Shown: one piece after another, positions 32,674 to 42,600 of the stretch
How the letters are laid out: the number at the start of each line of letters is the position of its first letter
Numbering within the stretch: the stretch's first letter is position 1
NCBI GenBank assembly: GCA_030549205.1
Contig: JAUKTV010000001.1
Coordinates: 682,001 to 746,000 of the forward strand
Source of the DNA: Apiosordaria backusii
Lineage: Eukaryota; Ascomycota; Sordariomycetes; Sordariales; Lasiosphaeriaceae
DNA: 64,000 nt
Direction: 5' to 3'
Translations under genes and position numbers: made by a program
Notes under the pieces: generated by a model
The model's database searches: none
What the model was told of the DNA's origin: nothing
Seen by the model: the letters and a program-made list of their open reading frames with translations, nothing else

Positions 32674-33824
32674 TCACTCCTGCTTCCTTTTCCTCTGCCC
32701 CAACACCGCCCGTCCAACCGTACTTCCATTCCCCCTCCCCAGCTCCTTCGAAATCCAATCCCCCACCTCCGCAACCCCATCCAAATCAACCCCCGTGTCC
32801 ATCCCTAAGCTCTCCATAAAATACACCACATCCTCCGTCGCCACATTCCCCGTCGCTCCCGGGGAATACGGACAACCCCCCAACCCGCTAACACTAGCAT
32901 CAAACGTCCTGATCCCATGCTCCAGCGCCACAGCCGTGTTCACCAGCGCCTGCCCGTACGTATCATGGAAATGCATAGCCACATCCTCGTTTCTGATCCC
33001 TGCACTCCTCAAGCAATTCAGCAGGTCCTTCGTCCGGGGCGCTGTTCCCATTCCAGTCGTGTCACCCAGCGCAATCTCGTCGGCACCCATCTCGAGGAGC
33101 TCGGTGGCAATCTCGGCGACGCGGTGGGGGGAGACGTCGTACCCTTCAAAGGGGCAACCCAACACGACGGAGATGTAACCGCGGACGCGGAGGTTGTAGG
33201 GGGTTTCCTTGGCGGCGGAGATGACAGCCCGGAAGGATTCGAGAGAGGCAGCGATGGAGGAGTTGAGGTTCTTTTGGGAGAAGGTTTCTGTTGCGGAGGC
33301 AAACACGGCGATTTCGAGGAATGGTTTAGACGGTAGGGGGTTGGACTCGGTGGAGAAAGAAGAAGGGTGTTGGTCGAGGATGGCGAAGGCGTTGGAGAGG
33401 CCTTTCATGTTGGGGGCGAGGAAGGAGTAGGTTAGTGGGTGAGGGGAGGCTGGTGGGGTGGTGAGGATATGGGAGAGGATTTCGGACGAGTTGGCCATCT
33501 ATCATTTCGGCATTGTCAGCATTGGGGCAAAGGGGAGTGTTGGGAGGAAGGACATACTTGAGGAACCCATTTCGGGGCGACAAATGATCCTGCCTCGATT
33601 GTTCGAAGGCCCGTCTTTGCCAACCTCTCAATCAACTCAATCTTTGTCGCCAAGGGGACGATATTCTTTTCGTTTTGGAGGCCATCGCGCGGGCCTACTT
33701 CGACGATCTTGACGCGGTTGTCGAGGCGCTGCTCGGAAGCTGTGGAGTAGCTCCTGATGGCGCATGTCCTTCTAAGGGGCCGGAGGAGGGCCAGTCGGCG
33801 GGGAAGGGCTGCGAGTCTCGACAT
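32674..33824 (-). CDS. 3-hydroxy-3-methylglutaryl-CoA lyase, mitochondrial
   Basis: Two exons (33558-33824, 32674-33498) encode 363 residues. The enzyme splits HMG-CoA into acetyl-CoA and acetoacetate in leucine breakdown. The N-terminus from MSRLAALPRRLALLRPLRR is Arg/Leu-rich and fits a mitochondrial presequence; an in-frame ATG seven codons upstream (33845) is possible. The TIM-barrel catalytic blocks are VEVGPRDGLQNEK, the metal ligands MHFHDTYGQ at about residues 264-272, and the lid-loop signature GLGGCPYSPGATGN with its Cys at residue 298. The intron (33499-33557) ends just before an ATG, so automatic calls may start wrongly at exon 2. No C-terminal peroxisomal signal is seen. Confidence 0.95.
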
Positions 33825-34937
33825 TTTGGATATCTTGGGATTCAAAAATCGCCTAAGAAAGAGAATAAGAGCTCAAACCATCAGCTAAAGCTGTCAATTC
33901 GCATTGAGAAGAGCAAAGGTCAAGCTCAGCCCACCAGCCGTTGCAAGTGACGTCGCATAGCGTCGGCCCATCGGTGCACCCCTGCTGTTGAATATGTAAC
34001 CATCACGTGACTTCCCCGCAAACGGTCAAACGGCCAAGACATCGAATCGAGTGGGGTGTGTAACAGCTTTCGGAGTTTCGTCGAAATTACCATCTAGTAT
34101 CAATTTGTCCAACATTATCTTATCCATCATTTGGTCAGGACTTGGTGATATGTCAACATGAGGACACTCTCAACACCAACCAGTCAACCTTCAGACGTTG
34201 ACATTATTCACCCAAAGAGCCAATGGGCCCCAGGCCCCTATCTTCCACAGACCGTTTGCCAAGTCTCAAGCTCATCTTCCAGACAAGACCCAGAACACAA
34301 ACCATTCAATCCGTAACCACACTTCATCCCACTTTCCTGAGAAATTCCCTCAAGAAGTTCAAAGATGAAGGCGCCCAGTCATTAGGTCCGATGTCAGGTT
34401 CTCTGAATATGCATAGGAGCCTGAACTAAATGATACGGAAGCCATGAGCTGAGCAACCATCATCGTACCTAGGTCAGGTTGCATGGGCCGCAGTAGAGCT
34501 ATACTTGTGGGCCTTTGGCTTAATTTCATGATATGCGGTTCGTATGTCGCTTCTTTTCTTTGGCCCTCGAAGGTTCTCGGCATATTCAATTTTGGGGCCC
34601 GGCGGACTGATCAGATCTCAGCCTCTACGGTCTCAAGCCCTCATGTCATGCGTTATTCGATGTCACCCTGCCATTTGTTCGATGACTTTCGGTGGCAATC
34701 GGGAGAGGTGCAGTTTGGCACTTTGAGCGGTTTGGAGTGGGTGAGTTTGACGGTTGGTTGGGCATCAACCTCTTCGAAGTGCCGCACCAAGCTTCAGTTC
34801 CCATCTGATGATTTGAACCTGGGTTTTTTATATCCTCCTCAAATGCTAGGCAATTGGTAGGAACCCTTCAGTGCCTTTGTTCGGCTTCCATTGCTGTCCA
34901 CCTCCAGTCGTTGAGTCGATAACCCTCTTGCCACAGG
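33825..34937. other. Divergent intergenic region, HMG-CoA lyase / HET gene
   Basis: About 1.1 kb. Frames of up to 125 codons occur near 34483-34860 but are unsupported in composition and domain content. Both promoters should lie here; no particular site is claimed. Confidence 0.5.
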
Positions 34938-37303
34938 ATGGGTGCCTTTTCGCAGCCTGAGGTCCCGCGGTCTGGGTATCTCAAGACTAAGTACGCTTAT
35001 TCGCCTCTGGGTCTGGATCCTCCGGAAATACGACTCATCACACTCGAACCAGGCCAAAGGGACGATCCAATCGAGTGCAAGGTTCAAATTTTCGAATTCG
35101 ATGATGATCTGTATGGCTGTTATGATACCCTGTCCTACGCCTGGGGCAGTCGCACGAACAAGCAGTCCATCAATGTCAACGGGAATCCTAATTTCATGAT
35201 CAGATATAACTTATGGCTTGCCTTGTGCCACATCCGTGATGAGAATAAGGCCCTTACACTTTGGGTTGATGCGATATGCCTCGATCAGAACAATTCGGTG
35301 GAGAAGACTGAGCAAGTCGGCAAGATTGGAGACATTTACAAACGCTGCGGAATGTGTAGAATTTGGTATGTCATCTAATTACCCTCTCTGACCCTTTACC
35401 ATTTTTGAGGATATTAGTAGAAACTTTGGTGCTGGCTGCATGCTAATCAATTATTTGCTACGTACCTAGGCTGGGAGATCTCCCTGAGCCAATGAAGCCA
35501 CATGCAGCCAGCGCGCTAGAGCTGCTCAAGATCTTTGACAAACACTCTCTGCCGACAGATGGGGAGCGGGCAGAGGATGGTATCAGTGACGAGCAGGGAA
35601 CGGATGCGGGAAGGAAGCACCAGGCAGACCGCGACATCCTTTCCAAGCTGTTTTCTTCCCAGACGCATTCCACCCCGGAACCTGGTGAGGACTTTACTGG
35701 GGACTTTGTTTTGGACTTTGCTGAAGAGCGTACGTGGATGTACGTCAAAACGGAATACGAACCCCACTTTGAGGCTCTTACTGCGCTGTTTGAACTGGAA
35801 TGGTGGAAGCGAACTTGGGTGATACAAGAGCTGGTTCTGCCCCCCAAGATCCAGTTGTTGTTTGCTGGTCAGAGCTTTTCCTACGGCACACTCAAGAATG
35901 TAGTGGAGGGATTCACACGCAATTTCACCATGGGTTGCTCCCGTGACAACGATCACAACCGGAGCGTGAGTCTACAGGGACCAGGCTTCAATGCATACAT
36001 GGCCATCGAAGAGCGGATTGAATCTATGGTGTTCGCTCGCGAGCAGCTGCGCACGCAGCCTACTACCTTCACCCAACTTCGAAGACGGTTTTGCGGATCC
36101 CAAGTTTCCTGGAAACGCGACTCCTTCTACGCCTTCCTTGGTATTGTCACCAACAAGAGCTTCATTCGTCCCGATTACACCTTGTCCCTGCGAACGGCCA
36201 TCACGCAAGCTGTCTTCAGCTGCATCAAATCGGAACACGATGGAGCCGACTTGCTTTTCGGAGAGCGGCTCTTTCGGGCACAGGACCCATATATGAGACT
36301 CCACGTCCCTTCGTGGGTGTCGGACGCTTGCTTTTGCACGTTGCCGCCAAAGTGGGCAACCATAGAGCGTCGCAGGCTGCGTATTTACTCCTCATTTGCA
36401 AGTACAAGCTCAAATCAAAGGCGGAAAACGTTCATCAAGTACTTGAAAATGAGCAAGAATGGTATTCTCATAGCCAGCTCTCGTCATGTAGCGACAATTG
36501 ACGACATCGGGCCTGTATTCATGATTGACAAAGAGGAGAACATGTTCCTGGTGTGGGCGGTCATAGAAGCATGGATGGGCATGGTGGGTGTTCACGTTGG
36601 CAACAAGAAGGAGAGCGAGAAGAGTGAGATCGAGACGAGTGAGAAGTACAAAGCTTTCTGGTCGACGATGATCAATAATCCGGTTGAGAAGGTTGAAAAG
36701 GATCTTTCCTACGGCAGACCGACCACAGACGGCGAACTCTCCATCTATTCAAGATTGCGGACGCTGTGGCGATTGTTTGAGGCGACTCTGCGGGCAGCTA
36801 AGTTTCCGGACGACTGGGAGGCCTTGAAATTTCGTGAATACAACGACACTACGCAGCATGAAATGGGGATTGATCCGCCAAATATGCATGAATGGTCATG
36901 GATGCCGGAGCCAAGGATAATTTACCATCTTTTTAATTGCCTTTGGGAGCGCCGGCTGTTCATGACCGGGGACAAACACTTTGGCCTGGCCTCAAGGAAC
37001 GCAAGGAAGGGCGACGAGATTCATGTCATTCCGGGCTGCCCAGCTCCGTTCATCCTCCGTCGCCTTGGCTCCAACATCTCAAATCCCAACACTCAGTTGG
37101 GAGAGTGGGATACAGATTCCCTCCCCCAGTACATGGTCGTCGGGAACGGGTATTTTCATGGCTTTATGGGCGGTGACGAAGTTGAGGAGAATGGAAGTGA
37201 GGAAGAGGAAGATGAGGAGAAAAGAGATGAAAATGAGGGAGGTGAGGAAACGGGAGCTGGAAGGAAAAAGGGTATAGAATACAACGAGATTGCTCTGCAC
37301 TAG
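34938..37303 (+). CDS. HET-domain protein
   Basis: Two exons (34938-35365, 35470-37303) encode 753 residues. The HET domain occupies roughly residues 60-290: YDTLSYAWG at 62-70, LWVDAICLDQNN at 108-119, GDIYKRCGMCRIWLGD across the intron, and the third block FELEWWKRTWVIQEL. HET domains mediate cell death in vegetative incompatibility of filamentous ascomycetes and resemble TIR folds. A conserved post-domain region (RRRFCGSQVSWKRDSFYAFL) follows, and the C-terminus ends in an acidic Glu-rich tail. The partner or allelic determinant cannot be told from sequence. The ATG has a good context (CAGGATGG) and no credible upstream exon was found. The gene is intact. Confidence 0.92.
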
Positions 37304-37580
37304 ATAGATGATTCCTTTTTGCACCTGATGGAAAGATTTGTTGCACCGTTTTCGCCCGCGCAAGACACGGATACAACTTTCAACATACAAAGGACATTTG
37401 ACCCAGTCGAAGTATTGATAGACCTATCTGAGACGTAGACAGGTCCATCTGCATTAACATTCATCATCACAGTGTCATTAGGTATAAACTCCCCTCAAAT
37501 TTCAAACCAACGCCAAAGAAACCAGAAGCCAGAAACCAGCTCATCATTCTTCCGTCATAATATCATAACCACCCCCTCAT

Positions 37581-38543
37581 CTAATACCTCCTCCCCCTCT
37601 CATAATCATCATACCCCCTCTCCCTATCCCTATCCCCCTTCTCCCTCCGCCACTCCCTGCTATCCCTCCCCCCACCCTCCGCCTCCCTCACCCTCTCCTC
37701 CAACCTCTTCAACTCCACCTCCCTCCTCCCCCAAGACTCCTCCACCCCCTTTCTCCGTTCAATATGCCTCTCAATCGCATTCGCCCCCAACCCGCCAATC
37801 GCAGCCCCAAGCACAGTCCCCAACACAGCGATCTTGTCATGCTTGCTATGCGAATGCGACCCCGATCTCGACTTTGACGATCTCCTCCCCCCCTTGGAAG
37901 GAGGGAGGTGCTCCACCGCCTCCCGTGCTGCTAAGCCACCTACGATAGCTCCCAAGACACCCACCCCCAGGCCGGAAGTAGAAGGGGTGAAGGTTTCTTG
38001 GAGGGATTGCTTGGCTTTCCGGATGGGTCCGCGTTTCTTGTGGTGGAGGTCGTATGATTCTGATGAGCTGGATGTGGAGGAGGAGGTGGAGCTGGAGCGG
38101 GAGCGGCCCCTACGGGAACCACCACGGGAACGGGAGCTGGGGATGAGGGTTGTGTCGCCTGTGTAGGTCGTCCCTGAGGTTAAAGAGTCGTCGGTGGAGG
38201 TGCGGGCTGATCTCGGACGGGAGGAGCGGCGGCCATGATCGCGGGGGATCTGGAGGGTATCGCGATCGCGGGGATCGGGGCGGTAGAAGGGGGTGTGCTC
38301 TTCGTATTCGAAGTGGGGGTGTCGTTCTTGGAGGGCGCCGGAGGCGTAATAGCGCTCGTCGTCAGGGTGGTTGGTGGAGCGGGAGGGGGAGTAATCTCTT
38401 GGACGGGGGGCACCGCGGGTGGTGTTGGGGCCGGGGGTGACGGAGCGGTGCCGGGAGGGGCGGCGGTAGTCGCGGTCGTCTCTGTCTCTGTCTCTGTCTC
38501 TATCCCGATCGGGGGAGGAGTCGGAGCGGTAGGAGCGAGGCAT
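37581..38543 (-). CDS. RD/RS-rich protein with two glycine-zipper segments
   Basis: A single exon encodes 320 residues. The N-terminal half is hydrophilic and disordered with Arg-Asp repeats (SSPDRDRDRDRDRDDRDYRR) and Arg-Ser stretches. Two small-residue hydrophobic segments follow, GLGVGVLGAIVGGLAAREA and KIAVLGTVLGAAIGGLGANA, each with GxxxG spacing typical of glycine zippers. The C-terminus is a charged helix (ELKRLEERVREAEGG). Similar Aspergillus and Sordariales proteins carry a DUF3824-like label, without known function. The zippers could insert into or associate with membrane, but this is inference. The stop-to-stop gap to the HET gene is 277 bases and both genes converge. Confidence 0.8.
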   Translation of the reverse strand: MPRSYRSDSSPDRDRDRDRDRDDRDYRRPSRHRSVTPGPNTTRGAPRPRDYSPSRSTNHPDDERYYASGALQERHPHFEYEEHTPFYRPDPRDRDTLQIPRDHGRRSSRPRSARTSTDDSLTSGTTYTGDTTLIPSSRSRGGSRRGRSRSSSTSSSTSSSSESYDLHHKKRGPIRKAKQSLQETFTPSTSGLGVGVLGAIVGGLAAREAVEHLPPSKGGRRSSKSRSGSHSHSKHDKIAVLGTVLGAAIGGLGANAIERHIERRKGVEESWGRREVELKRLEERVREAEGGGRDSREWRREKGDRDRERGYDDYERGRRY

Positions 38544-39612
38544 TTCTCTCTTGCGATGATGATTTTTAAGGGTGGTGTTGGTGGTTGAAAATCAGAGGTT
38601 GATGTGAAGGATGGTTGTTGTCAGGCTAGGGGATGGTCAGCTCAACGATCAATAGTGTGGAACTAGGGGACAACGGACTGAAATACCAGTAGGTAAGGGT
38701 GGTTTGTGCCTAACGCAAAGAAAGAAAAAATCCTTGATTTTGGAAACAAAAAATATGAGAGGTGCTGACGTTTTGGTTGTGAAAATGGAATTTCTCTTGG
38801 CTGAGGTCGTCGGTGATGGGGGTCTGGCCTATGATGTCACACCGAAGACGTCAAGCGAAACCTGCTTCAAAACTGGGCGATCCTCCACCACCACTATCAG
38901 TTCGAAAATAGAATATCACGTGCGGTGCAACACACCATCTTGATATAACATTTTAAAGGTGTATCGAATCAGATAAAATGAAAGGTCAAGGCATTTAAAC
39001 AATGAGGTGAGGCCATTTACAAATTCAATCGGGCACCTAAATCAATGGAAGTGGTGTTCAATTTGACGGATGAGGTGTCGAAAAGATAAAATGAGGCATT
39101 GAAAAATGTGTTGAATGCCTTCAAGATAAAAGAAAAGGCATCAAGACAATCAATGGAGGCGTTTCGGGATGCAATCAAGGCCTCCAATTAATTAATAGAG
39201 GCCTTCAAAATCAAACCACAGGCGTACCAACACCAATAATAGGCATACCATCACATATCACAAGGCATACAGTCACACATCACAAGGCGTCAATCAATCT
39301 TTCAAATGCATCTTCCATCTCAATTGATGTGTATACAGGGTATCAAACAGGTGTACAAGATCCGGCCCAACGCCTTACAAAAACAATTTGATGCATGTCC
39401 CAACTCCTTCCTACGCCTCCTAGCCATGCAACCACGCCTTTCCTTGATGCAAATACGCCTCAAAATAAAATAATTAGGCGTCAAACGAAACTGAATATGC
39501 GTAAAAACAAACTGAATAGGCGTTCAAAAAATTGAAATAGGCCTCAAAAATGCATTGGTAGGCGTCGAAAATGTTCGAATAGGCCTATTTCAAATGCGAA
39601 TATGCATCCCGA
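38544..39612. other. Intergenic region largely filled by a 21-bp array
   Basis: From 38544 to about 38985 this is the promoter side of the glycine-zipper gene, with a short unsupported frame at 38704-38943. From 38988 a degenerate tandem array runs to within five bases of the stop codon of the minus-strand gene at 39613. The array is AT-rich compared with both neighbours. Confidence 0.75.
38988..39608 (+). repeat. 30-unit 21-bp array; decayed heptad-repeat coding sequence?
   Basis: The central base of a GGC/TGC/CGC core recurs at 38992, 39013, 39034, 39055, 39076, 39097, 39118, 39139, 39160, 39181, 39202, 39223, 39244, 39266, 39288, 39309, 39330, 39352, 39373, 39394, 39416, 39437, 39458, 39479, 39500, 39521, 39542, 39563, 39584 and 39605. 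Twenty-five of the steps are exactly 21 bases and four are 22. In the plus-strand frame of the core, the second codon is GCA, GCC or GCG in 26 units and GTG in 4, the third mostly Phe/Ser/Tyr and the fourth mostly Lys. The first codon drifts from AAG/GAG on the left to TAG/TAT on the right. No ATG-led open frame covers it now. Known biology of such an array is not recalled; decay of a heptad-coding repeat is inference. Confidence 0.8.
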
Positions 39613-42600
39613 TTACTCGGGAATGCCCTCAAGCCCTTGCTGCTTGGTCACCTCACGGGCGCGGCAGGCCTCAAAAAAGCTCTTGATGTTCTGCAGGCAA
39701 TCGATCTTGTCTCTCTCGGCTGAAATGAAGGTAAAGAGAGTGGTGGTGTCCCAGAGCCACTTGCCAATGACGACGTCGGGGAGGCAGTAAGTGCGGATGC
39801 GCATCTCGCGGGCGGTGGTCTTCATGGTCTCGATGATGCCAAGCATGGACGGGATGGTCGTGGCGGCGTTTCCATAGAACTTGAAGACTTCAATGTGGGC
39901 GCGGAGGATAGACAGCTGGGTGTCGATGTTGTAGCGGAAGCCGTTGACCTTGGGGAGAGCTTTCTTGGCCCAGTCGTCGGAAATCTTCTTCATGATGGAG
40001 AGGTCAACGCGGCCAAAGTTGAACTGGGAGAGGAGGTATTGGTGAAGGGCCTCAGCGATGGTGAAGTCCAGCTCGCAGTAGATGAGAGACTGCTCGCGAG
40101 GGGTGAGGGAGATGACGAGCTGAGTCTGGCGCGGAATGTAAGCCGGCGGGGTTGGGCCTTGTTGACCACTGCGAGGCAGTTGGGGCATAGAAGCGGGTGA
40201 ACGATGGGTAGGAGGAGCGAAAGTGCGAGATGGGGATTCGACGAGTCCTCGAGCCTTTCTCATAAAACCGCCAAAGAATCGCGACTTGGAGCGGCTGGGT
40301 CCTTCTTTGGGACTGGTGACCTTCTCGAGCTTCTTTTGAGCTGGGGTCTTTTGAGCGGAAGAACCGGTGTCGGCTAACCAACCACCTTGGCCAAACAGAT
40401 TCTTCGAGCCTGTGCGGTTGGGAGCAGATGGGCCAGCTTGGGCTTCAACCGGCATGTACTGGTCGGTGGGTGATTCGGCGCGGCGATACAAGTCGGCGCG
40501 GAGATGGTGAGAAGAGGCAGCATGCATTCTGGTCTCTTGATACTGGGGGACTCTGGTCTCTTGATACTGGGGGACTCTGGTCTCTTGATGTTGAGGGACT
40601 CTGGTCTCTTGATGCTGAGGGGCTCTGGTCTCTTGATACTGAGGGACTCTTTGCTCTTGTGGGTAAGCTCTGCGGTCTCTGCTAGGAGAAACAGCGGCGG
40701 TGGTATGGTAAACTGTCTCTTGACCTTGGGTGCCTATGGCCTGGCGACGGCGAAGAGACTTGGTGGGAGAAGCAGACTGGGCTCTCATTTGAGAGGGGTC
40801 ATAAGCCTGGGCACCTTCTTGGTGATGGTGAGAACGGCGAGGGGAGGAGTGAGGCTCTCCAGCATGGTGGGCAGGGCGATCCGGATGGTTAGGTGTTAGC
40901 GAGTGGTGGGAATCCCCGCTTGACTCAGAGTTGAAGTAGATAGACTCATAAAGAGTCTCACGGCGGTCGCCAGCTCTCTCACCAAAAGATGGGTCAGCAG
41001 AGCGATCAGCTGTGTCCTGCTGATCGGAGGTGTCGAAGGGGTAGCTCGACCAACCGTCTATCGACAAATATGTTAGCAAATCCGACTCAAACACACTCTG
41101 ACAGGAGAAATTGGAGTAAAGAACAAAGTGATTAGCAAAGAAAATTTTTCTTACCGTCTTCTTGCTCCTGCTGTCTCTCGGCAGCCCAGGGAAAGGGGTC
41201 GGGGGTGGGCTCAGCGCCTGTGGCCTGGCGCTGGCGGAGTCTCTCTGAGAATGAAGGCTGAGCGCCCTCGAAGTCTTGCTGGTCCTGCTCATGTTCGTAG
41301 ATGATGTCGGGACGAACATGCTCGTAGTTGCGGCGGTGGCCATGGCGTGACCCCCCCGACGGGGTCGACGCCGCCGCAGGACGGAAGGTCGTGGCCGGCA
41401 GAGTCGTCTCGGCTTCCTCCTCTTGCTCTTGGACACCGAAAGTTGCCGCCCAGTCGGTGTAATCCCGAAGGATGCTGTGATGGCGAGGAGGGTTCGCCGG
41501 GTACGAGTAGTTCTGAAGCGTTGAGAAACGCTTCACGCCGGGAGCAGCTGGCATCTTGCCGAGTTGGACGGTCGAGGGACCAACTCGAAGTGGCTGAATG
41601 GTGGAGGGGAATCGCTCCCCCTCCTCGTTAGTGTATGACGCAGTGAAGGGATCTGCGTCATCACCGGTGGTTGGTCCCCGAGGTTGACCCTCCCCGCGAG
41701 CGAGGTCGCCTGAGTAAACAGACGAGGCAGGACTGCCAGAGCGCCCCTCAGGGCCACCGACTCGGCCGATACCCTCCAAAGCGGGTGCCGACTGGGACAT
41801 CTCGATGCCTGTTGGATTCATGTTAGCAGGCTGGTGATGTTGTTGATGAGTGAAGGAGGAAAGGAAGAAGGAGGGGGAGCAAGTGAATGGGTAGGTAAAC
41901 AATAGGTGAAAAAATCGCAGCACAGTGTGGAAAACAGTGGGTGGGGGATGGGTGCAGTAACCTCTCTCGTCTTTCTCCCCAGCCTCAGTCGGGTTGTGAA
42001 CCGCGACTGGGCGCTGGGAGCCCCAGGAAGAAGTATCAGCCTGGGCGGCTGGGACGTTGATGGGCGCGGGACGGGGGCGGTTGACGACGACAACGTCACC
42101 AGCGGCAGCCAGGGAAAGGATGCCGCTGGTGACGTTCTGCTCGAAACGGCCGGCCATCTTGGAATGTTGGTGATGGGGAAAAAACTAGTGAAGGGGCCCG
42201 CGAGCAGACGACTTAGGTACACTTGAGCTCACTCGAGCTCACGGGTGGCCCAAGCTCCACAACGCAAGCAACTGACCAGGGTTGCGAGGGTGAACACGCA
42301 GAGGAACTACCTCTTTGCGCGCGAGGATGGGCAGGAACGGGGTCGTGAGGAAGCGAAGAACATGTAGACTTACCACGCCTTGCCGTGGCGGCCTTGATGT
42401 CGCCAACAAGTTGGCGACGGGTCTCTCTTGGCTCCATGTTGCTAGTTGAAGATATATATTAGCAGAAGAACGAGTGGGAACCGTAAGAGCAGGGTGGTCG
42501 ACTCACAAAGCTCTCTGGTGGGCTTCGCTGGTGAGCGAGAGAGAACGAGAGTGCCCAGACGCGTCGATGAAGTTGCCTCTTAAGGCACTGGCCTGGTACT

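Noticed and set aside
38988..39608. CRISPR-like or telomere-like array
   Set aside because: Units are contiguous and degenerate with no unique spacers, and the unit is not a telomere repeat; the eukaryotic context also excludes CRISPR.
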